Source of the DNA: Dichetophora obliterata
Lineage: Eukaryota; Arthropoda; Insecta; Diptera; Sciomyzidae
Direction of reading: 5' to 3'
DNA length: 64,000 bases
NCBI GenBank assembly: GCA_963920525.1
Contig: OY986438.1
Span: 78,706,560 to 78,770,559, forward strand
The notes beneath the pieces were generated by a model. The model did not search any database, was not told where the DNA came from, and saw nothing but the letters and a program-made list of their open reading frames with translations. Positions 1-12,712 of this stretch are shown one piece after another. How positions within the stretch are numbered: position 1 is the first letter of the stretch; every line of letters starts with the position of its first letter. The translations under genes were made by a program, and so were the position numbers.

Positions 1-2276
1 GTCAATGATATTTTAAATATAAACCACAGAACCCTAGACCTTGATTATTTGTAGATAGATGCACTACTGTTAATCTCCATTGTTCGAATCCCGTATCTCT
101 TCCAGAAGATGAACATCATCCAACTCTTGAAATAACAGTTTTACTCCCCCACGAAAAAGAAGATAAAGTAACTTCTGATGCGCGAAATAAAAAAGTTTAT
201 AATTTTAAGAAAACGGACTATGTAAAACTTAATTCCTTACTTTCGCAGACTGATTAGTCTCCAATTTTAACATCATATTCATATTATGACGTCGAATCTT
301 CTGTACAGTTTTTCAATGATACTCTGCAAAGGTGTTTTTTATTGTCCGTCCCAAAAAATAGGTATTTCTTCAATCCTTTAAATCCACCCTGGCTAACAAA
401 TGATCTAAAGGCACTTAAAAATTTAAAAAATCGTTTATTTAAAAAATATAAAATATCTGGTTCTAGTTTAGACTTTGCTTCCTATTTTTCTTGTCGTTAT
501 AGATTATCGTTGTCAACTATTAAATAAACAATGCTATTCTGCTTATATAATTAACATAAAATCTCAATTTAAAGATGATCCAAAACTTTTCTATAGTTTT
601 GTTAACTCAAAACGTAAAGCCTCCAGTTTTCCACCCCTTATGAAATTCAATCAGGAAGAATCATCTTGTGACAATGTGATTTCTAACATGTTTGCAAACT
701 TCTTTAAATCAACTTACTCCGATATACCATTTATTACTAGCACTACGTATCCTTTTCTCCCGCCAGTTAACTCTTTTGAAACTCCTGTAATAGACCCAAA
801 TATTGTCATGTGTTATCTTCGACAAGTAAAATCCTCTTTTACGACCGGCCCTGATAAAATTCCAAGCTGTATTTTAAAGCAATGTGCTACAAACCTGTGT
901 ACTCCTCTAGCAAACATTTTTAATATTTCCTTGCATAGTGGTTATTTTCCTTTTATATGGAAGGATTCTTATATTATACCCCTTCATAAATCTGGCTCCA
1001 AGATAGATGTTTCTAACTATCGAGGAATTGCAAAATTAAGTGCAATCCCTAAGTTATTTGAGAAAATCATAACTGATAAATTAACCCACTCCGTGTCTTC
1101 CACTATTTCTGTCTTTCAACATGGTTTTCTGAAGGGCAAGTCCACTACAACAAACCTCTTAGAGTTTACTACGCGTGTTATAAATGGTTTTACTTTGGGA
1201 CTGCAGACTGATGTTATTTATACGGATTTTAGCAAAGCTTTTGACAGTGTTAATCATAATCTTCTTTTGAAAAAACTCCACCTTATTGGGTTTCCTGTCA
1301 CATTATTAAATTGGATAAATTCGTATTTATCTAGACTTACTCAAAAGGTTGTATATAAGAATTCTCTTTCAAAAAGTATTTCGGTCACTTCTGGCGTTCC
1401 TCAGGGCAGTCATCTTGGACCGGTTATGTTTTTACTATTTATTAATGATCCTCCTTCGGTAATAAAACACTGTAACGTCTTAATGTCCGCTGACGACGTG
1501 AAACCTTTTCTTTGTTACAAATCACCCGAAGAACGACATCTGATCTAAATAGACTTGTGGACTGGTGTAGCTTAAATATATTAAATCTCAACTTAAAAAA
1601 ATGTAAGCAAATGACATTCTCGCGAAGATCTACTAGTAACATATATTACACTATAAATAACACTAACTTAGAAATAGTTTCCAGTCTTCTCGATCTTGGT
1701 GTTATTATGGATTCAAAACTTCGCTTCGATCTCCACGTTAATATGGTGATAAATAAGGCAAGAGGAGTCCTTGGTTTCATTAAAAGATGGGCTAAAGAAT
1801 TCAGTGATCCCTTTACTACTAAATTATTATATACCTCTCTCGTAAGGCCAATTCTTGAATATGCATCAGTTGTATGGAACCCACAATATAATGTCTACAT
1901 CGACGCCACAGAATCCGTTCAAAAACAGTTTTTACTTTTTGCTTTACGCCATAGTCGTTGGAACCCCAATATTATGCTTCCATCGTATGAAATACGCCTT
2001 AAAATTATTTTATCACCTTCCCTAAGGAACCCTAGACCTTTTTTTTCTTTTCACCTTCCCTAAGGACCCTAGACCCTAGCTCTAAATTTTAACATCCCAA
2101 GGAGAGGAACTAGACATTTTCTGTTTTTCAAGTTGAGTCAGTGCAGTTCTAATTACGCTCTTCATGAACCTTTACGATGTATGTGCAGTGATTTCAATGA
2201 TAACTTCAACATGATTAATTTTTCTGATTCGGTAGACGTCTTAAAACGGAAAGTTATATTACATTTAAATAATTAA
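1..2276 (+). pseudogene. Jockey-type LINE, EN-RT linker and reverse transcriptase, decayed
   Basis: This is a non-LTR retrotransposon remnant cut by the left window edge. Positions 1-530 carry the linker between endonuclease and RT in shifting frames (for example YYDVESSVQFFNDTLQRC near 280-335). The RT runs from about 475 to 1548. Motif A, IYTDFSKAFDSVNHN, is near 1216-1258 and GVPQGSHLGP is near 1393-1422. The catalytic YADD box has become SADD near 1485-1500. A frameshift then moves the RT thumb and C-terminal part to 1512-2063. A small duplication of a CCTTCCCTAAGGA-type segment at about 2012-2058 breaks the frame again. The ORF end, DVLKRKVILHLNN then stop, is typical of Jockey-clade ORF2. 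The changed active site and frame breaks make it inactive. Clade assignment comes from overall motif style only. Confidence 0.85.
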
Positions 2277-3480
2277 ATCAATTTAACTTCATCCTATTAT
2301 ACCTAACGCAGTTTTATAACAATATAATATTGGTAATTGATATTGTTCTGTTTCTCTTTTTTGTCTCGATATTATGTTTTATAAAGTAAGCACCATCAAA
2401 TATGAATCGTTTTTAAAACTTACTTTTTAATTATTCAATAATTTAATTTTTAATCGAATTGGGATTTACGTGCTCACGTGGTTTCCTGATTTGAAATTAG
2501 ACTGAACTCACACTATCACCTGGATTGGTGTGCTAGAGTATATCTCTTTTCCATACAAGTTTATGCCTGCGTTGGCCCAAATGTATATCCAACTATTGTA
2601 ATTGGGATTTTGATTTGGCGGATATGATATTTATCTCATTTCCACGTAGGTCCTTGGGTTGGACAATGGCCGCAAACCAGTTAAAATGAGTTTAGTGTTT
2701 TTGATTGTTTTTCGGGTACCTTAAATTGATAATTACTATTATTTAATTCGATGTTGCTTATTTATATAGAATCAAGTATACTTAAATACGCGTTTATATA
2801 TATTCAATTTTTAAATTCCGCTGAAAAGCCAATTAATGTGCTTAGTGGAAAATCCTAATTGCCAATAGGGAGTATGTTTTAGTACGTAGGTGCATTCTGT
2901 CTGTCCCGGCTGATTCGGGCAGATTTTAGAATGTGAATCGTGCATGCGTATAGGACGGGTATACGTATCTTTGGAAGATTTCATACCTCCGGGCGAATCC
3001 AAAAAAAAAAAAAGGAGCTAAGGATACCAGTACAGGTGTCCAAGCCGTTAAAAATGGACCAACTGCAATTCATATTGAAGCAAGTGAACAACCTACAGCT
3101 ACAAATATTTCAATGAACGAAGATGATAGCTCCACTGAGGAAACAGGGCCTTTATTAATTTTTTGTAATAAGAAACGCAAAACCAACCGTGGTCGCGAAC
3201 AAACTTTACACAGTAGATAAAACCATTAATTTGATAAAGAGCGAAGCTATGGACATAAATGATGAATTATTAACTAAAATCGAAAACCTATGTGCAAATG
3301 AGTCTTTCATCTATTATCATCAATCATCAATAGACTCAAGCGAAGAAGAAGGAGACAATTAATTGAAAATAGTTTAGGAATTATATTAAGGACTTAATAT
3401 ATTTAATAAAGCTCGGAACTTTTATATATAACAGTTTTTATACTGTTATTAATGAAAGGTAAAACACTGTGAAAACTTTA
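2277..3480. other. Non-genic stretch with one coding-like fragment
   Basis: Positions 2277-3000 show AT-rich sequence with no gene I can support. After an A-run at 3000-3013, positions 3014-3363 read on the + strand as two acidic, Ser/Glu-rich pieces (containing EDDSSTEETGP, and later SSIDSSEEEGDN then stop) separated by a stop and a frame change. This looks like the end of an eroded coding region, perhaps from a transposon, but I do not recognise it. Confidence 0.3.
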
Positions 3481-4195
3481 ACTATAGGTTGTTCAATAAT
3501 TAAAGTCGTTTTTTCATATTTTCATGAATTTTTTATGTTAACAACAAACATTAATCAATGATGTATTGACCATTTTGTTGGATGACCTTTTGCCATCTTT
3601 CGGTAAGTTGAAAAATTCCACGTTCGAAGAAGCCTTGGTTTTTAAAAGGGCAAGACTGGTGAAACTTATTTTTAACAGCTTGATCGAAATCAAAAGTTTT
3701 ACCATTCAAATGATTTTGAAGGGAGCGAAACCAATGGTAATCTGATGGTGCTAAGTCAGGACTCGAAGGTCGATGTGGCATCAGTTCCCAATTGAGCTCT
3801 GTCAATTTTTGACGGATTATCAAAGAACTGTTCTTGCTTTTAGTAAGGCGTCCTCGCCATAAACATTATATAATTTCTTTGGAGCATGCACCGTTTTTTT
3901 GCCCTTTCGGAAATAAAACAATAAAATATGCTTTATTAACAATAAACCATGTTCTTTATTTTTAAATACATTGATGATGGATACGATTGACATTTTAGAA
4001 GACATACACAAAGGAATGATCGAACGCATTCAGACCAAGTGCGACACTGTATATATTTTTTAGTCGAATATAAAAATACTTGTTTAAAAAGAAACACACT
4101 TTTAAAAAAGTTTAAAGTAACAAAATATTGATAAAATAAATTTAATAAAGCTTGAAATTTGTATATATAACAGTTTGTATACTATTATTAATGAA
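3398..4195. repeat. About 55-bp direct repeats flanking a mariner remnant
   Basis: A segment at 3398-3455 beginning TTTAATAAAGCTCGGAACTT recurs in the same orientation at 4139-4195 with scattered substitutions; both include ATATATAACAGTTT. The copies bracket the mariner remnant. They could be an older repeat into which mariner inserted, or a duplication of flanking sequence. Confidence 0.6.
3551..4029 (-). pseudogene. Mariner-family transposase, internally deleted
   Basis: Two pieces of a mariner (Tc1/mariner superfamily, DD34D) transposase lie on the minus strand. Positions 3824-3960 encode the N-terminal helix-turn-helix region (ILLFYFRKGKKT, then LYNVYGEDALLKA). Positions 3551-3823 encode the C-terminus with SPDLAPSDYHWFRSLQNHL, which contains the third catalytic Asp, and the typical family ending WQKVIQQNGQYIID. 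The middle of the protein, with the first two catalytic Asp residues, is missing: the HTH region joins almost directly to the C-terminal part. Full mariner transposases are about 345 residues; about 150 remain. It cannot be active by itself. I could not fix the terminal inverted repeats. Confidence 0.85.
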
Positions 4196-4710
4196 ATCAA
4201 TAGAAAGCTGAAGATATACTAGTTGAAAGATGTGCTAGTTAAATTAATTACTTGAAGCTGAGATCTTATGCGCACTCGACACCTTCAACCCCCCAGCTGA
4301 CGGTCTTACCATCATTAGAAGTACAGCTGATTATTTTTTTTATCCTTTTGAAGGTGTTATAAATACGCCATAGAAGTTTCGTGACTTCAGAAATACATTT
4401 CACTTTCACATTTTTTGACGATTATTACCGAATTTCGAAATTCGCTGACGATTAATACCGAATTTTCTATGCAGCTGACTGTTATTTTTTCAAACTTAAC
4501 TATTCTAACAGTAACTCTACGAATTTTCAAGTCTTCAGAAATTCTTTTGTTTTAATTGTTTTTCTACATAGTTAACAGTTTTTCACGGCCAGCTCCAGTA
4601 AGACGCTAGCAGCTGATTCTTGTTTTGATTATTTATTATACTTAAACAAACAGTTTATATAAAAATTATTGTTTCAGAAAACCTTGAAAAGTTGCAACGC
4701 TGCCTCTCGG

Positions 4711-4775
4711 ACTAATCGCCGCTCGTGAGAAAAAAGCCAGTCTACGCTACTTCCCTGTCAGTAATTGCGCCATGA
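4711..4775 (+). repeat. Dispersed repeat, inverted partner at 17881-17937
   Basis: The stretch containing CGCCGCTCGTGAGAAAAAAG and then CCAGTCTACGCTAC is found in the opposite orientation at 17881-17937 with a few substitutions. Nothing in either copy looks coding. It is a dispersed element, family unknown. Confidence 0.65.
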
Positions 4776-5086
4776 GTGAGTCCAGCTTTACCCGATACGG
4801 AATCCGACGAGTTGAGTTCAAAAGTTGCGATATGAAAAATTATTTTATGGTGCCACTGCAATTGCAACTATTATGCCTGTTTAAGCCCTGCGACTGCCAG
4901 CTAGATTTGGCTGCACGCAACACATTATTGAATTCTGTACAGCATCTATTTATAGGTTCATTACGTGCGTAGAGAGTATGAAGCTGATATTCATTTAATA
5001 GCCGGGTATGCCTCGTTCTCCTTATTGGATTACTAAATTTTATCTTGTTTATTATAAACTCGCTGTCAATAACTCCAGTTATAACA

Positions 5087-7430
5087 TCAAAAGTGAAACA
5101 TCAACTGAGTAATGTTCTTCCTTGATGATAACGGCATTAAATTAAGAAGGCTAAGTCTATGTTCATAGGATGGAAAGTTACAGTAATCACGGGGATTATA
5201 GGTGTCTCTTAATGTAAGGAGCAGGAATTGTTTTTGAATAGATTCAAGTCTGTCGCTTTGTGATTCAAAAGCAGGGTTCCAAATAATGCTTCCATATTCA
5301 AGAAGAGGTCGCACTAATGTACAAAATAATGACCTAGTGACCCATCCATTTTTAAACTCTTTTGCACGACGTTTTATAAACCCGAGTTGTTTGCTAGCCC
5401 TAGATAAGATTTTATCGTAATTTAAATTCAATCGAAGCTTATTATCCAAGATAACTCCAAGATCTACGATATGATTTACTCTTTTAAGTTCAATGTTATT
5501 GAGGGTGTAGATATTATTTGCTATTAAATTCTTTCGAGAGAAAGTTATTGTGTAGCATTTGTTAACATTTAAGCAAAGATTATTTTGAATGCACCAGTGC
5601 TCAAGGGATACTAGTTTCGACTGTAAGAAAGTTACATCATGCTCTGATTTAATGACATAATACATTTTTAAGTCATCTGCATACATAAGATGAGGGATAT
5701 CATTTGATATATCAGATAAATCTGAGATGAGAATATTGAAGAGAAGTGGTTCAAGGTGGCTACCTTGTGGCACTCCGGATGTAACGGAAATTTGTTTAGA
5801 TAAGATACCTTGGAATTTAACGAACTACGACCTGCCTTGAGTTGAGTAGGGATCCTGTGATTCCAAACTTTTCTAATTTGGAAGCCAAAATAGCATGATC
5901 AACACGATCAAAGGCTTTGCTTAACTCAGTATAAACTGCATCCACTTGATGTCCTTTTTCCATATTACTTAAGACATCAGAGACCATGATCATTAGGTTT
6001 GTGGTGGTTGATCTACCTTTGCGAAAACCATGCTGCTATTCATTAAGTAAAGGATTTATGATGCTTGTCAGCTTATCACATATTATCTTTTCAAAAAGTT
6101 TTGGAATAGTCGATAATATAGCAATACCTCTATAATTTTCCACCGATCTTTTGTCACCATTTTTATAAATTGGTGTAAGATGTGATGTTTTCCAATAAGA
6201 AGGAAAAGTACCTTGGTACAAAGATTTATTAAAATTTATAAGTAAAGGCTTGATAAGTGGGTCTAAACATTGAATAATTAAGCTTGGTGGTATAAGGTCT
6301 GGGCCTGGTCCCTTATTTGGATCCAGTTCTTTAATTGCTTTGATTATCTCATCTTGTGTCAGACGAATGTGATTAATCTTGGGTAGTACGTTTGGATAGT
6401 GATGGGGGTTGCAACTTTGGTTTGTAGGTACACAGAAAACCTCCTTAAAATGATCAGCATAAAGATTGCAAATCTCTTGGGGGTTTGAGGAGATCACGCT
6501 ACCTTTAAACATCGAAGTAGGATATACGTTGGATTTGCGCTTAGCATTAACGTAGTCAAACAATTTTTTGGGTGTCTCAATAATTTTCTCACCAATAAGG
6601 TTGATATAGAGTTGATAGGCTTCTTTTGACTTTATAGAGAATAGTTTGGCAAACTCATCATATCTTGTTCTTAATTCTTCGCTTACATTAATGTCTTTTA
6701 TGACAAATTTGTATAGTTTATTTCTTTAATTTCTTAGATGTCTAAGATTTTGATCTAGCCATGGTTCTGAAAGTTTATTTTTTTTTCTTTATCTTTGTCA
6801 CATGTGTATCAATAATTTTGAGGATGCGCTGATAGAAAAGTGAAACAGTACTATCTAAATCCAGTGCTAACATATCGTTCCAGTCAAAGTGATTCAGACT
6901 GACTTTAATACTCTCATAGTCAGCATTAAGATAATTATATACAATCGAGTTATTGAACGAGTGAGTAAATGTCATATTAGAGGGGGATAGATCTGTATTT
7001 AAGGCTGTGTGATGCACACTGTTAGAAAAAAGTGTTCAGTCTCAAAAGATGGACGAACGCATAATTCATCATAGGTATTAGTGAATACTAAATCTAACCA
7101 TTTGCCATTCTTGTTTGGGGTGCTATTAACTTAATGTAAGTCATTGCCATAAAAAGTACTAAGTAAGGTAAAGTCAATCGAGTTAGAGAGGTTAACAGGA
7201 AGAAGATAACTGTCATTTTCATCAATGACAAACGAAACAATAGGGCGGTTAAAATCGCCAAAAATAATAATTTTATCTTCTTCATTTAAGGATGCAGTTA
7301 GTGACGAAATTGTTTCACACATTTTGTTATATATAGCTTCGATAGAACCAGGTGGAATGTAGATAACACTAATATATATAAAAAGATTATTATCCGATTT
7401 TTTGCACATAAAACCTTATTTTGTGCCTAA
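5087..7430 (-). pseudogene. Jockey-type LINE, endonuclease and reverse transcriptase, decayed
   Basis: On the minus strand, positions 7131-7409 give the end of an APE-type endonuclease (VIYIPPGS, then IIIFGDFN, the catalytic Asp/Asn box). Positions 6036-6563 and 5087-5773 give RT blocks. Between them, shifted reading shows QHGFRKGRSTTTN and motif A as YTELSKAFDRVDH, so the first catalytic Asp of motif A has become Glu. The later box LMYADDLKMY is intact and GVPQGS reads MPQGSHLEP. Several frameshifts and stops separate the blocks and the 5' part ends near 7430, so it is a dead 5'-truncated copy. Its sequence differs from the LINE at 1-2276, so the two are separate families or very old relatives. 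Confidence 0.85.
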
Positions 7431-7487
7431 AACTGGTATGCACTTCGTTTGTTATTTAATTTTCCCTAAAGATGAGCTATAAAATAT

Positions 7488-8876
7488 AATCGGATAAAAA
7501 TTGCTAGAGTTGTGATATTTCAGTTTCCTTATGCCCTTAAAATGTCCTTTCTTGTTGTAAAAAAAAATCTTAAAAATTCAATTTTGAAAAAATTGCAATG
7601 AAATTCTGTTGAAATGTTTTCTGAAAAAAGATTAAATTGAAATACAAAAAATTATGTGATTACGTTGAATAACTTGGTCGTTATGAAATTTTTTACTAGA
7701 AGTGTAACATTTTGCAAATTTTGAGTTTGGGTACTTTTACGAAAAAAATCTTAAAAAATCCAAAAATGCGGAATTTAAAAAAACGAGTGAATCTCGCATA
7801 GTCTTACGCTATTTTGTGCAAAAAACTACAAAAACCAAAATTCTGATGAAAAATATATAGCTGTTGAAACTTGATTTTTTTTTTAAATTCTTAAAGTTCC
7901 TGTTTTTGGCATTTCGAACACACAAAAAAAAATCATAAAAAATCGATAAAATTTTTCTTCGCATTTATAACTACTTCAGTAATTTTAAAAAATATTTTAG
8001 ATATTCCTTAAAAAAATTTAATTCCAGGGATGCCAGATCAGAGCCTAGTTAGTTTTAGGGTAAAAAATATTAAAAAACCCCAAAAATCAACAAATTTAAT
8101 TTTTCACCACCGCCGTTGGTGTCGAAAGCGCTGCTCGATTAAAAAACACTTCCTAATGGAATAAAATATTTAATTAACTTATATTGAATGTAGATTTATT
8201 TTGCAACATTAAATCAATTAAAAATTTAATAAAGCAAATTTTCCGATTTTTTTCCTTAAACTTGGTCATCCTTGGTTTCTGATCCGATTTTGGATATGGT
8301 GTGCTTGTTGGAATGGTGAAAAACAATAATTTACATATTGCGTGAAAATTAAAATTGTTAATTTTTGGGATCTTTTTAATATTTTGTATCCTAAAACCAG
8401 GGTCTGATATTTTGGCAGTCCTGGAATTAAATTTTTTTTAAGGAATATCTAAAATATTTTTTAAAATTATTGAAGTCATTTTAAATGCGAAGAAAAATTA
8501 TCGATTTTTTATGATTTTTTTTTTTTGTGTTCGAAATGCCAAAAACAGGAACTTTAAGATTTTTGAAGATGCCAGAGTCTCCCGTCAAGTCGTTATTTTA
8601 AATTCCGCATTTTTGGATTTTTTAAGATTTTTTTCGTAAAAATACCCTAACTCGAAATTTACAAAATGTTACACTTCTAGTAAAAAATTTCATAACGACC
8701 AAGTTATTCAACGTTATCACATAATTTTTTATATTTGAATTAAATCTTTTTCAACAGAATTTCATTGCAATTTTTTCAAAATTGACTTTTTAAGGTTTTT
8801 GTTTTTACTAAAACAAAAAAAAATGACATTTTTTCAAAAACTGAAATATCACAACTCTAGCAATTTTTATTCGATT
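7488..8876. mobile_element. Hairpin (long-TIR) element of about 1.4 kb
   Basis: The left arm starting AATCGGATAAAAATTGCTAG at 7488 reappears inverted at the right end (CTAGCAATTTTTATTCGATT, ending 8876). Arms of roughly 550-610 bp match with gaps, for example TGATATTTCAG / CTGAAATAT and TTTTACTAGAAGTGTAACAT / its complement. A central loop of about 230 bp (8100-8330) has no coding potential. This is the structure of a non-autonomous fold-back element. The arms have diverged, so it is not recent. No target duplication was identified. Confidence 0.8.
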
Positions 8877-9899
8877 GTTATGTTTAACAACTCATTTTTA
8901 CTTTTACAATTACTTACAATTTGATATTTTTATTGTTTTTGCATCAAAAGGAACGATTTTTCAGCCATCCTTCTTAAGAAAAGTATTTTAGAAAAATAAG
9001 GTCACCCTTAATATGCATACGTATTTAAGTCGCTATATCTGGGGTTGTGCTATTCCGATTAAGTTCGTTTTGAGTCTGGTAGATTGATAATTAGTTGTTT
9101 TTTAATTATATTGTAAAATGTATTTTTGTATGATTTAAAATAAATAAATCAAAATTTAATTAACTTTTTTGACAGCCCAAAAAACCGCGGCATAAGTTTT
9201 TACAAAATACTAAATTCTCAAAAGAATGGAGCGATTTTTTATAGGTTTTATATACTATTTTGTTCACCGCGCATTTTATGTGTGTATTAGACTGTAAAAA
9301 AATAACTTTGTTAATTTTTTGTACGGGTCAAGGGCTTAAATAATTTATAAAGGTGCAAAAACACACCTTAATGTCATTTACCTTGATCACGGGCATAAAA
9401 ACCGTTTTCATTGAATTTTTAGACATTTATTTTAAATCGTAAAAAAATTTACTGTACAATTTAAGAAAAAAAAAAATTATCTATCCAACAGGTAAAAAAA
9501 AAACTAAATTGCAATAGAACAATCCAGATATAGAAGTTGAAGCAACACAGAAATTAAAAAAATGTTGCCATTGTTCACAATTTTGACCGATAAATTGAGT
9601 GAAAAAATTAACTTTATTCTCGTTGATTTCCTCCTGGCAACCGCAAACATAAGTTCATTTGAAATCTGAATACGAACTCAGATTCAACGACCAATTTGAC
9701 ATGAGGATAGAACGTAATTTTCGGGTAGTTTTAATGTCAGTATGAAAATTCATAAATTGGAACTCATCCAGTTTATATAAAGTGTGGTTTCGTTTTTTTA
9801 GTTTTACTATTTTTATGCAAGTACCTTTCATACCAGTGGGGGGCACGGAGATTAAGCAGAAAAGTAGAATTTGACTACATCTATTGTATATTTATTTTT
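8877..9899. other. Non-genic AT-rich stretch
   Basis: I see no gene, RNA or clear repeat here. Short open frames on both strands have no recognisable motif. Confidence 0.4.
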
Positions 9900-10400
9900 A
9901 TTAAACAACGAAATAAAAAAAAATTTGGTCCCATCTATACCTATGGTGTTTATACAAATTTTCTAATCTTTTATGTACTGTATGTTGACTCCCAGAATAT
10001 GCTTGTCTTGCCGACTGGCAACGTCAATTTTTAAGGAAATCATTTTGTTTGTTGTAATTTCCGCTATTGCTCTTTTTATCTGTTGACTGGAATCGCCAAG
10101 CATAGCCGATATATTTCTTGAGTTCATTGTAGTGGCAAACTTTTCTTCATAGGGCTTTATTATTTCTTTAAAAAATTCTTTGTCGCCAAAAAGACAAAGC
10201 GGCAAATTTTTTGTTATACTAATCCTATACAACATATTATAAAATCTGCTCTGTTTAAGATTGTGTTTAATTTAATAACTGCGGCTTTTTTCTTTACATT
10301 CTCGAGATGCGTTTCAACTTAATTCGAAATACACTTTGCACTTTAGCTAGCTAGTTCTTTTCTGCAAGTTTCAACGTGACAAGTAAATTTTTCGCGTATT
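9900..10400 (-). pseudogene. BED-finger hAT transposase fragment
   Basis: The minus-strand frame at 9963-10235 contains IKRAIAEITTNKMISLKIDV and HILGVNIQYIKD. This matches the part of hAT transposases just before and at the first catalytic region (the usual pattern is ISLKxDxASR...GINxQY). Upstream, at about 10355-10400, the frame HVETCRKELAS looks like the second half of a BED zinc finger. Downstream, a stop follows IQYIKD, but KICINTIGIDGT then continues the family similarity near 9910-9950. The gene is broken by stops and lacks the RNase H core and the C-terminal dimerisation region. It is a remnant, not tied to the hAT-like element at 11856. Confidence 0.6.
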
Positions 10401-11059
10401 TTTTATAACAAAACTTTGCCTTTGCATTGTTTTTCATTGAAATATTTGCAACTGACACTATATCAGCGCAAAATATTTTCTAATTGACGCCGAAATTTAC
10501 TATATTTGGCCAAAAAAAAGTTCAATATGCTGCACAGCAATCAGAACAGCATTTGTTTTTTACGCCACACGACGGTAGTGAACGATTTTAATGACCGACA
10601 CCAGAGATAAAGAGATGGGAAACTCCGTTGGAGAGGGATAGCAATATGTTCGATTTAACGTCAAATTGGCTCCAATACTAGCACAAAACACTAATATTAT
10701 GTCGTAAAATCAACGGAAAACAACCCTGGTTGTATGGTAGGTTGAAGAAGTTCACCAGTTTCGTTTGAGGTCCGATGACTTTAAAACAGCATATTATTGG
10801 ATATAAAATGGATAACGAACGGTATAAAAAAATGCAGACGTAAAATGCAATGGAAAACTTCCCTGATTTATTGAGAATCATGGTGAAAATTTGCAACTAC
10901 AATACCGAGAAACGGTTGAAACATAACTGTCTGTCGAAAACTCACCTAGCAAGATAAGTATTTTTCCTCATTAGAAGGATTTCTTTCAAACGGACTAATT
11001 ATTTGCGCCTATTGAATTTTCATATTAAACAAGTTTATATTTCAGATTGAAAATCTAAG
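10401..11059. other. Non-genic stretch
   Basis: No gene is supported. A short motif at 10578-10613 (ACCAGAGATAAAGAGATGGG) reappears inverted at 22944-22979, so part of this stretch is a dispersed repeat. Confidence 0.35.
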
Positions 11060-11163
11060 ATGACGAACACGAGCAGACTAGATTGGAGGAAATGTGCTGT
11101 TGGATGTACAGCGATTGATGGTGACTCGATATTTAAATTCCCAGATGGAACGCAGATGGAAAG
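11060..11163 (+). pseudogene. First exon of a THAP-like protein, orphan
   Basis: The ATG at 11060 opens a frame containing KCAVGCTAIDG and SIFKFPDG, the opening C-x2-4-C and F-x-FP pattern of a THAP zinc finger. It runs to a GT donor (AAG then GTTAGT) at about 11163, after which the frame is non-homologous. No second THAP exon follows within the next kilobase. It is probably an orphan exon from a P-type transposase or a THAP gene; only about 35 residues support this. Confidence 0.4.
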
Positions 11164-11273
11164 GTTAGTAATTGCATTTATATATTTATTATTATTCAGT
11201 CTTGTTTTGTTTAAAGTTAAGAAATCATTTTATAACAAGGATGTGCAGGAGATAGGCACAAATGCAAATATTT

Positions 11274-11637
11274 GGTAAAACAAAAGCAGCAGCAGCAGCG
11301 TACAGTGTTAGTTTTCTTAATATAGATATTAGGATGTCTCAATAAAGTTACCATTGCCAACGACTCAAAGTTAACCTTGATTTCTTATGATGATTCCCAA
11401 TATATTTTGGCTGTCACGATAACCACCAGTGAGCTAAATCACTTTGGAATAACCTCCAAAAATCGTGTGTTTCGTAAAAATTTAGGCTATCGTGGCATCG
11501 ACAACTTTGTTTTTCTATGGAGTTCGAGGCTACGCTAAGGTGCTAACGTAAGATTGAATGAGTGATATTAAAAGTGATTCAATCGCTAAAGACTTAAAAA
11601 ACTACAATACCTGCTGCTGCTGCTTTGGTTTTATTCC
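11274..11637. repeat. Segment bounded by inverted CAG/CTG runs
   Basis: AAAACAAAAGCAGCAGCAGC at the left end is mirrored by GCTGCTGCTGCTTTGGTTTT at the right end, enclosing about 330 bp with no coding frame. It may be a small inverted-repeat element or an insertion at a microsatellite. Confidence 0.4.
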
Positions 11638-12230
11638 TTTTTTTAAATAAATTATGAAATGTGGACATATAACAAAACAAGACCTCTACAGATAAAAGAA
11701 TTTTAAAAAATTTAAATTATATCGATATGTTTTACGTTTTATTTATTTATTTATTTATTTATATAAAAACAATACTTTGAAATTCATTCTAAAAAAATTG
11801 ATATCTTGAGCTACCAACTTATGTATATGTTGGATGTATCAATATATCTATGTACCAGAGCTGTAAAAGAATGCATTCATTTGTGATTTAAAATCATTTA
11901 ATTGCCAATCAATGATTTGAAAAATTGATTGCATTCATTTTTTCAAATCATTGTTTGTGATTGAAAATTTAAAATCTCAATCAATGATTTGAAAAAATGA
12001 TTGCATTCTTTTTTTCAATTTTAAATTTTCAATCACAAACAATGATTTGAAAAAATGAATGCAATCAATTTTTCAAATCATTGATTGGCAATTAAATGAT
12101 TTTAAATCACAAATGAATGCATTAATTTTTTGTTTGTTTTTTTATTTAATTTAAAATATTTTGTTAAAAATGACAAAACTCAAATTTTTAAGGCGTGCAA
12201 ATTTTCATAACATTTTCGTTAGAGCAGTAC

Positions 12231-12310
12231 TCTGTTCCGCTGCGTGAAATTATCGCAACATGTTTCTGAGCAACATTTTTTCACGACAATTTAATTGTAC
12301 TGCCTGTTTA
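12231..12310 (+). repeat. PIF/Harbinger terminus relic inside the hAT-like element
   Basis: AGTACTCTGTTCCGCTGCGT here, followed by CGCAACATGTTTCTGAGCA and TTTTTTCACG, matches the complement of 38005-38056 over about 70 bp. It is a separated end of the same Harbinger family found at 27187-38158. Confidence 0.65.
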
Positions 12311-12712
12311 TTACTACTTTAACCACTGGGCTATTGCGCTATACGAAACAAAAGAAATAAACATGCATATGAACCGAATAGCCTAATATTGAGTTTCAAC
12401 ATTGCAATATTTCTTTGGTTTAAATTTCAGTACAGAAAAATTTTAGTTATGGATGAGTACTTGTGAAAGTTTAAGTTTTAAACAGCAAGGTTAAAAAATA
12501 TGCAGTATACTTTTAGCTGTACGAAAATTTATTCCAAGACTTTTAACCGTGTATAAGGAATTGAAATATTAAAAGAGTAAGCTAAACGTGTGAAGGAGCG
12601 CGAGAGCGAACCGTACAATAAATAACAAAATAAAATTAAAAAAAGCTCTTAAAAAATTAATTTTGCTTGCAAGTAACAAAGATAAACTGTTAAACAAATA
12701 ATATTAGCATTG

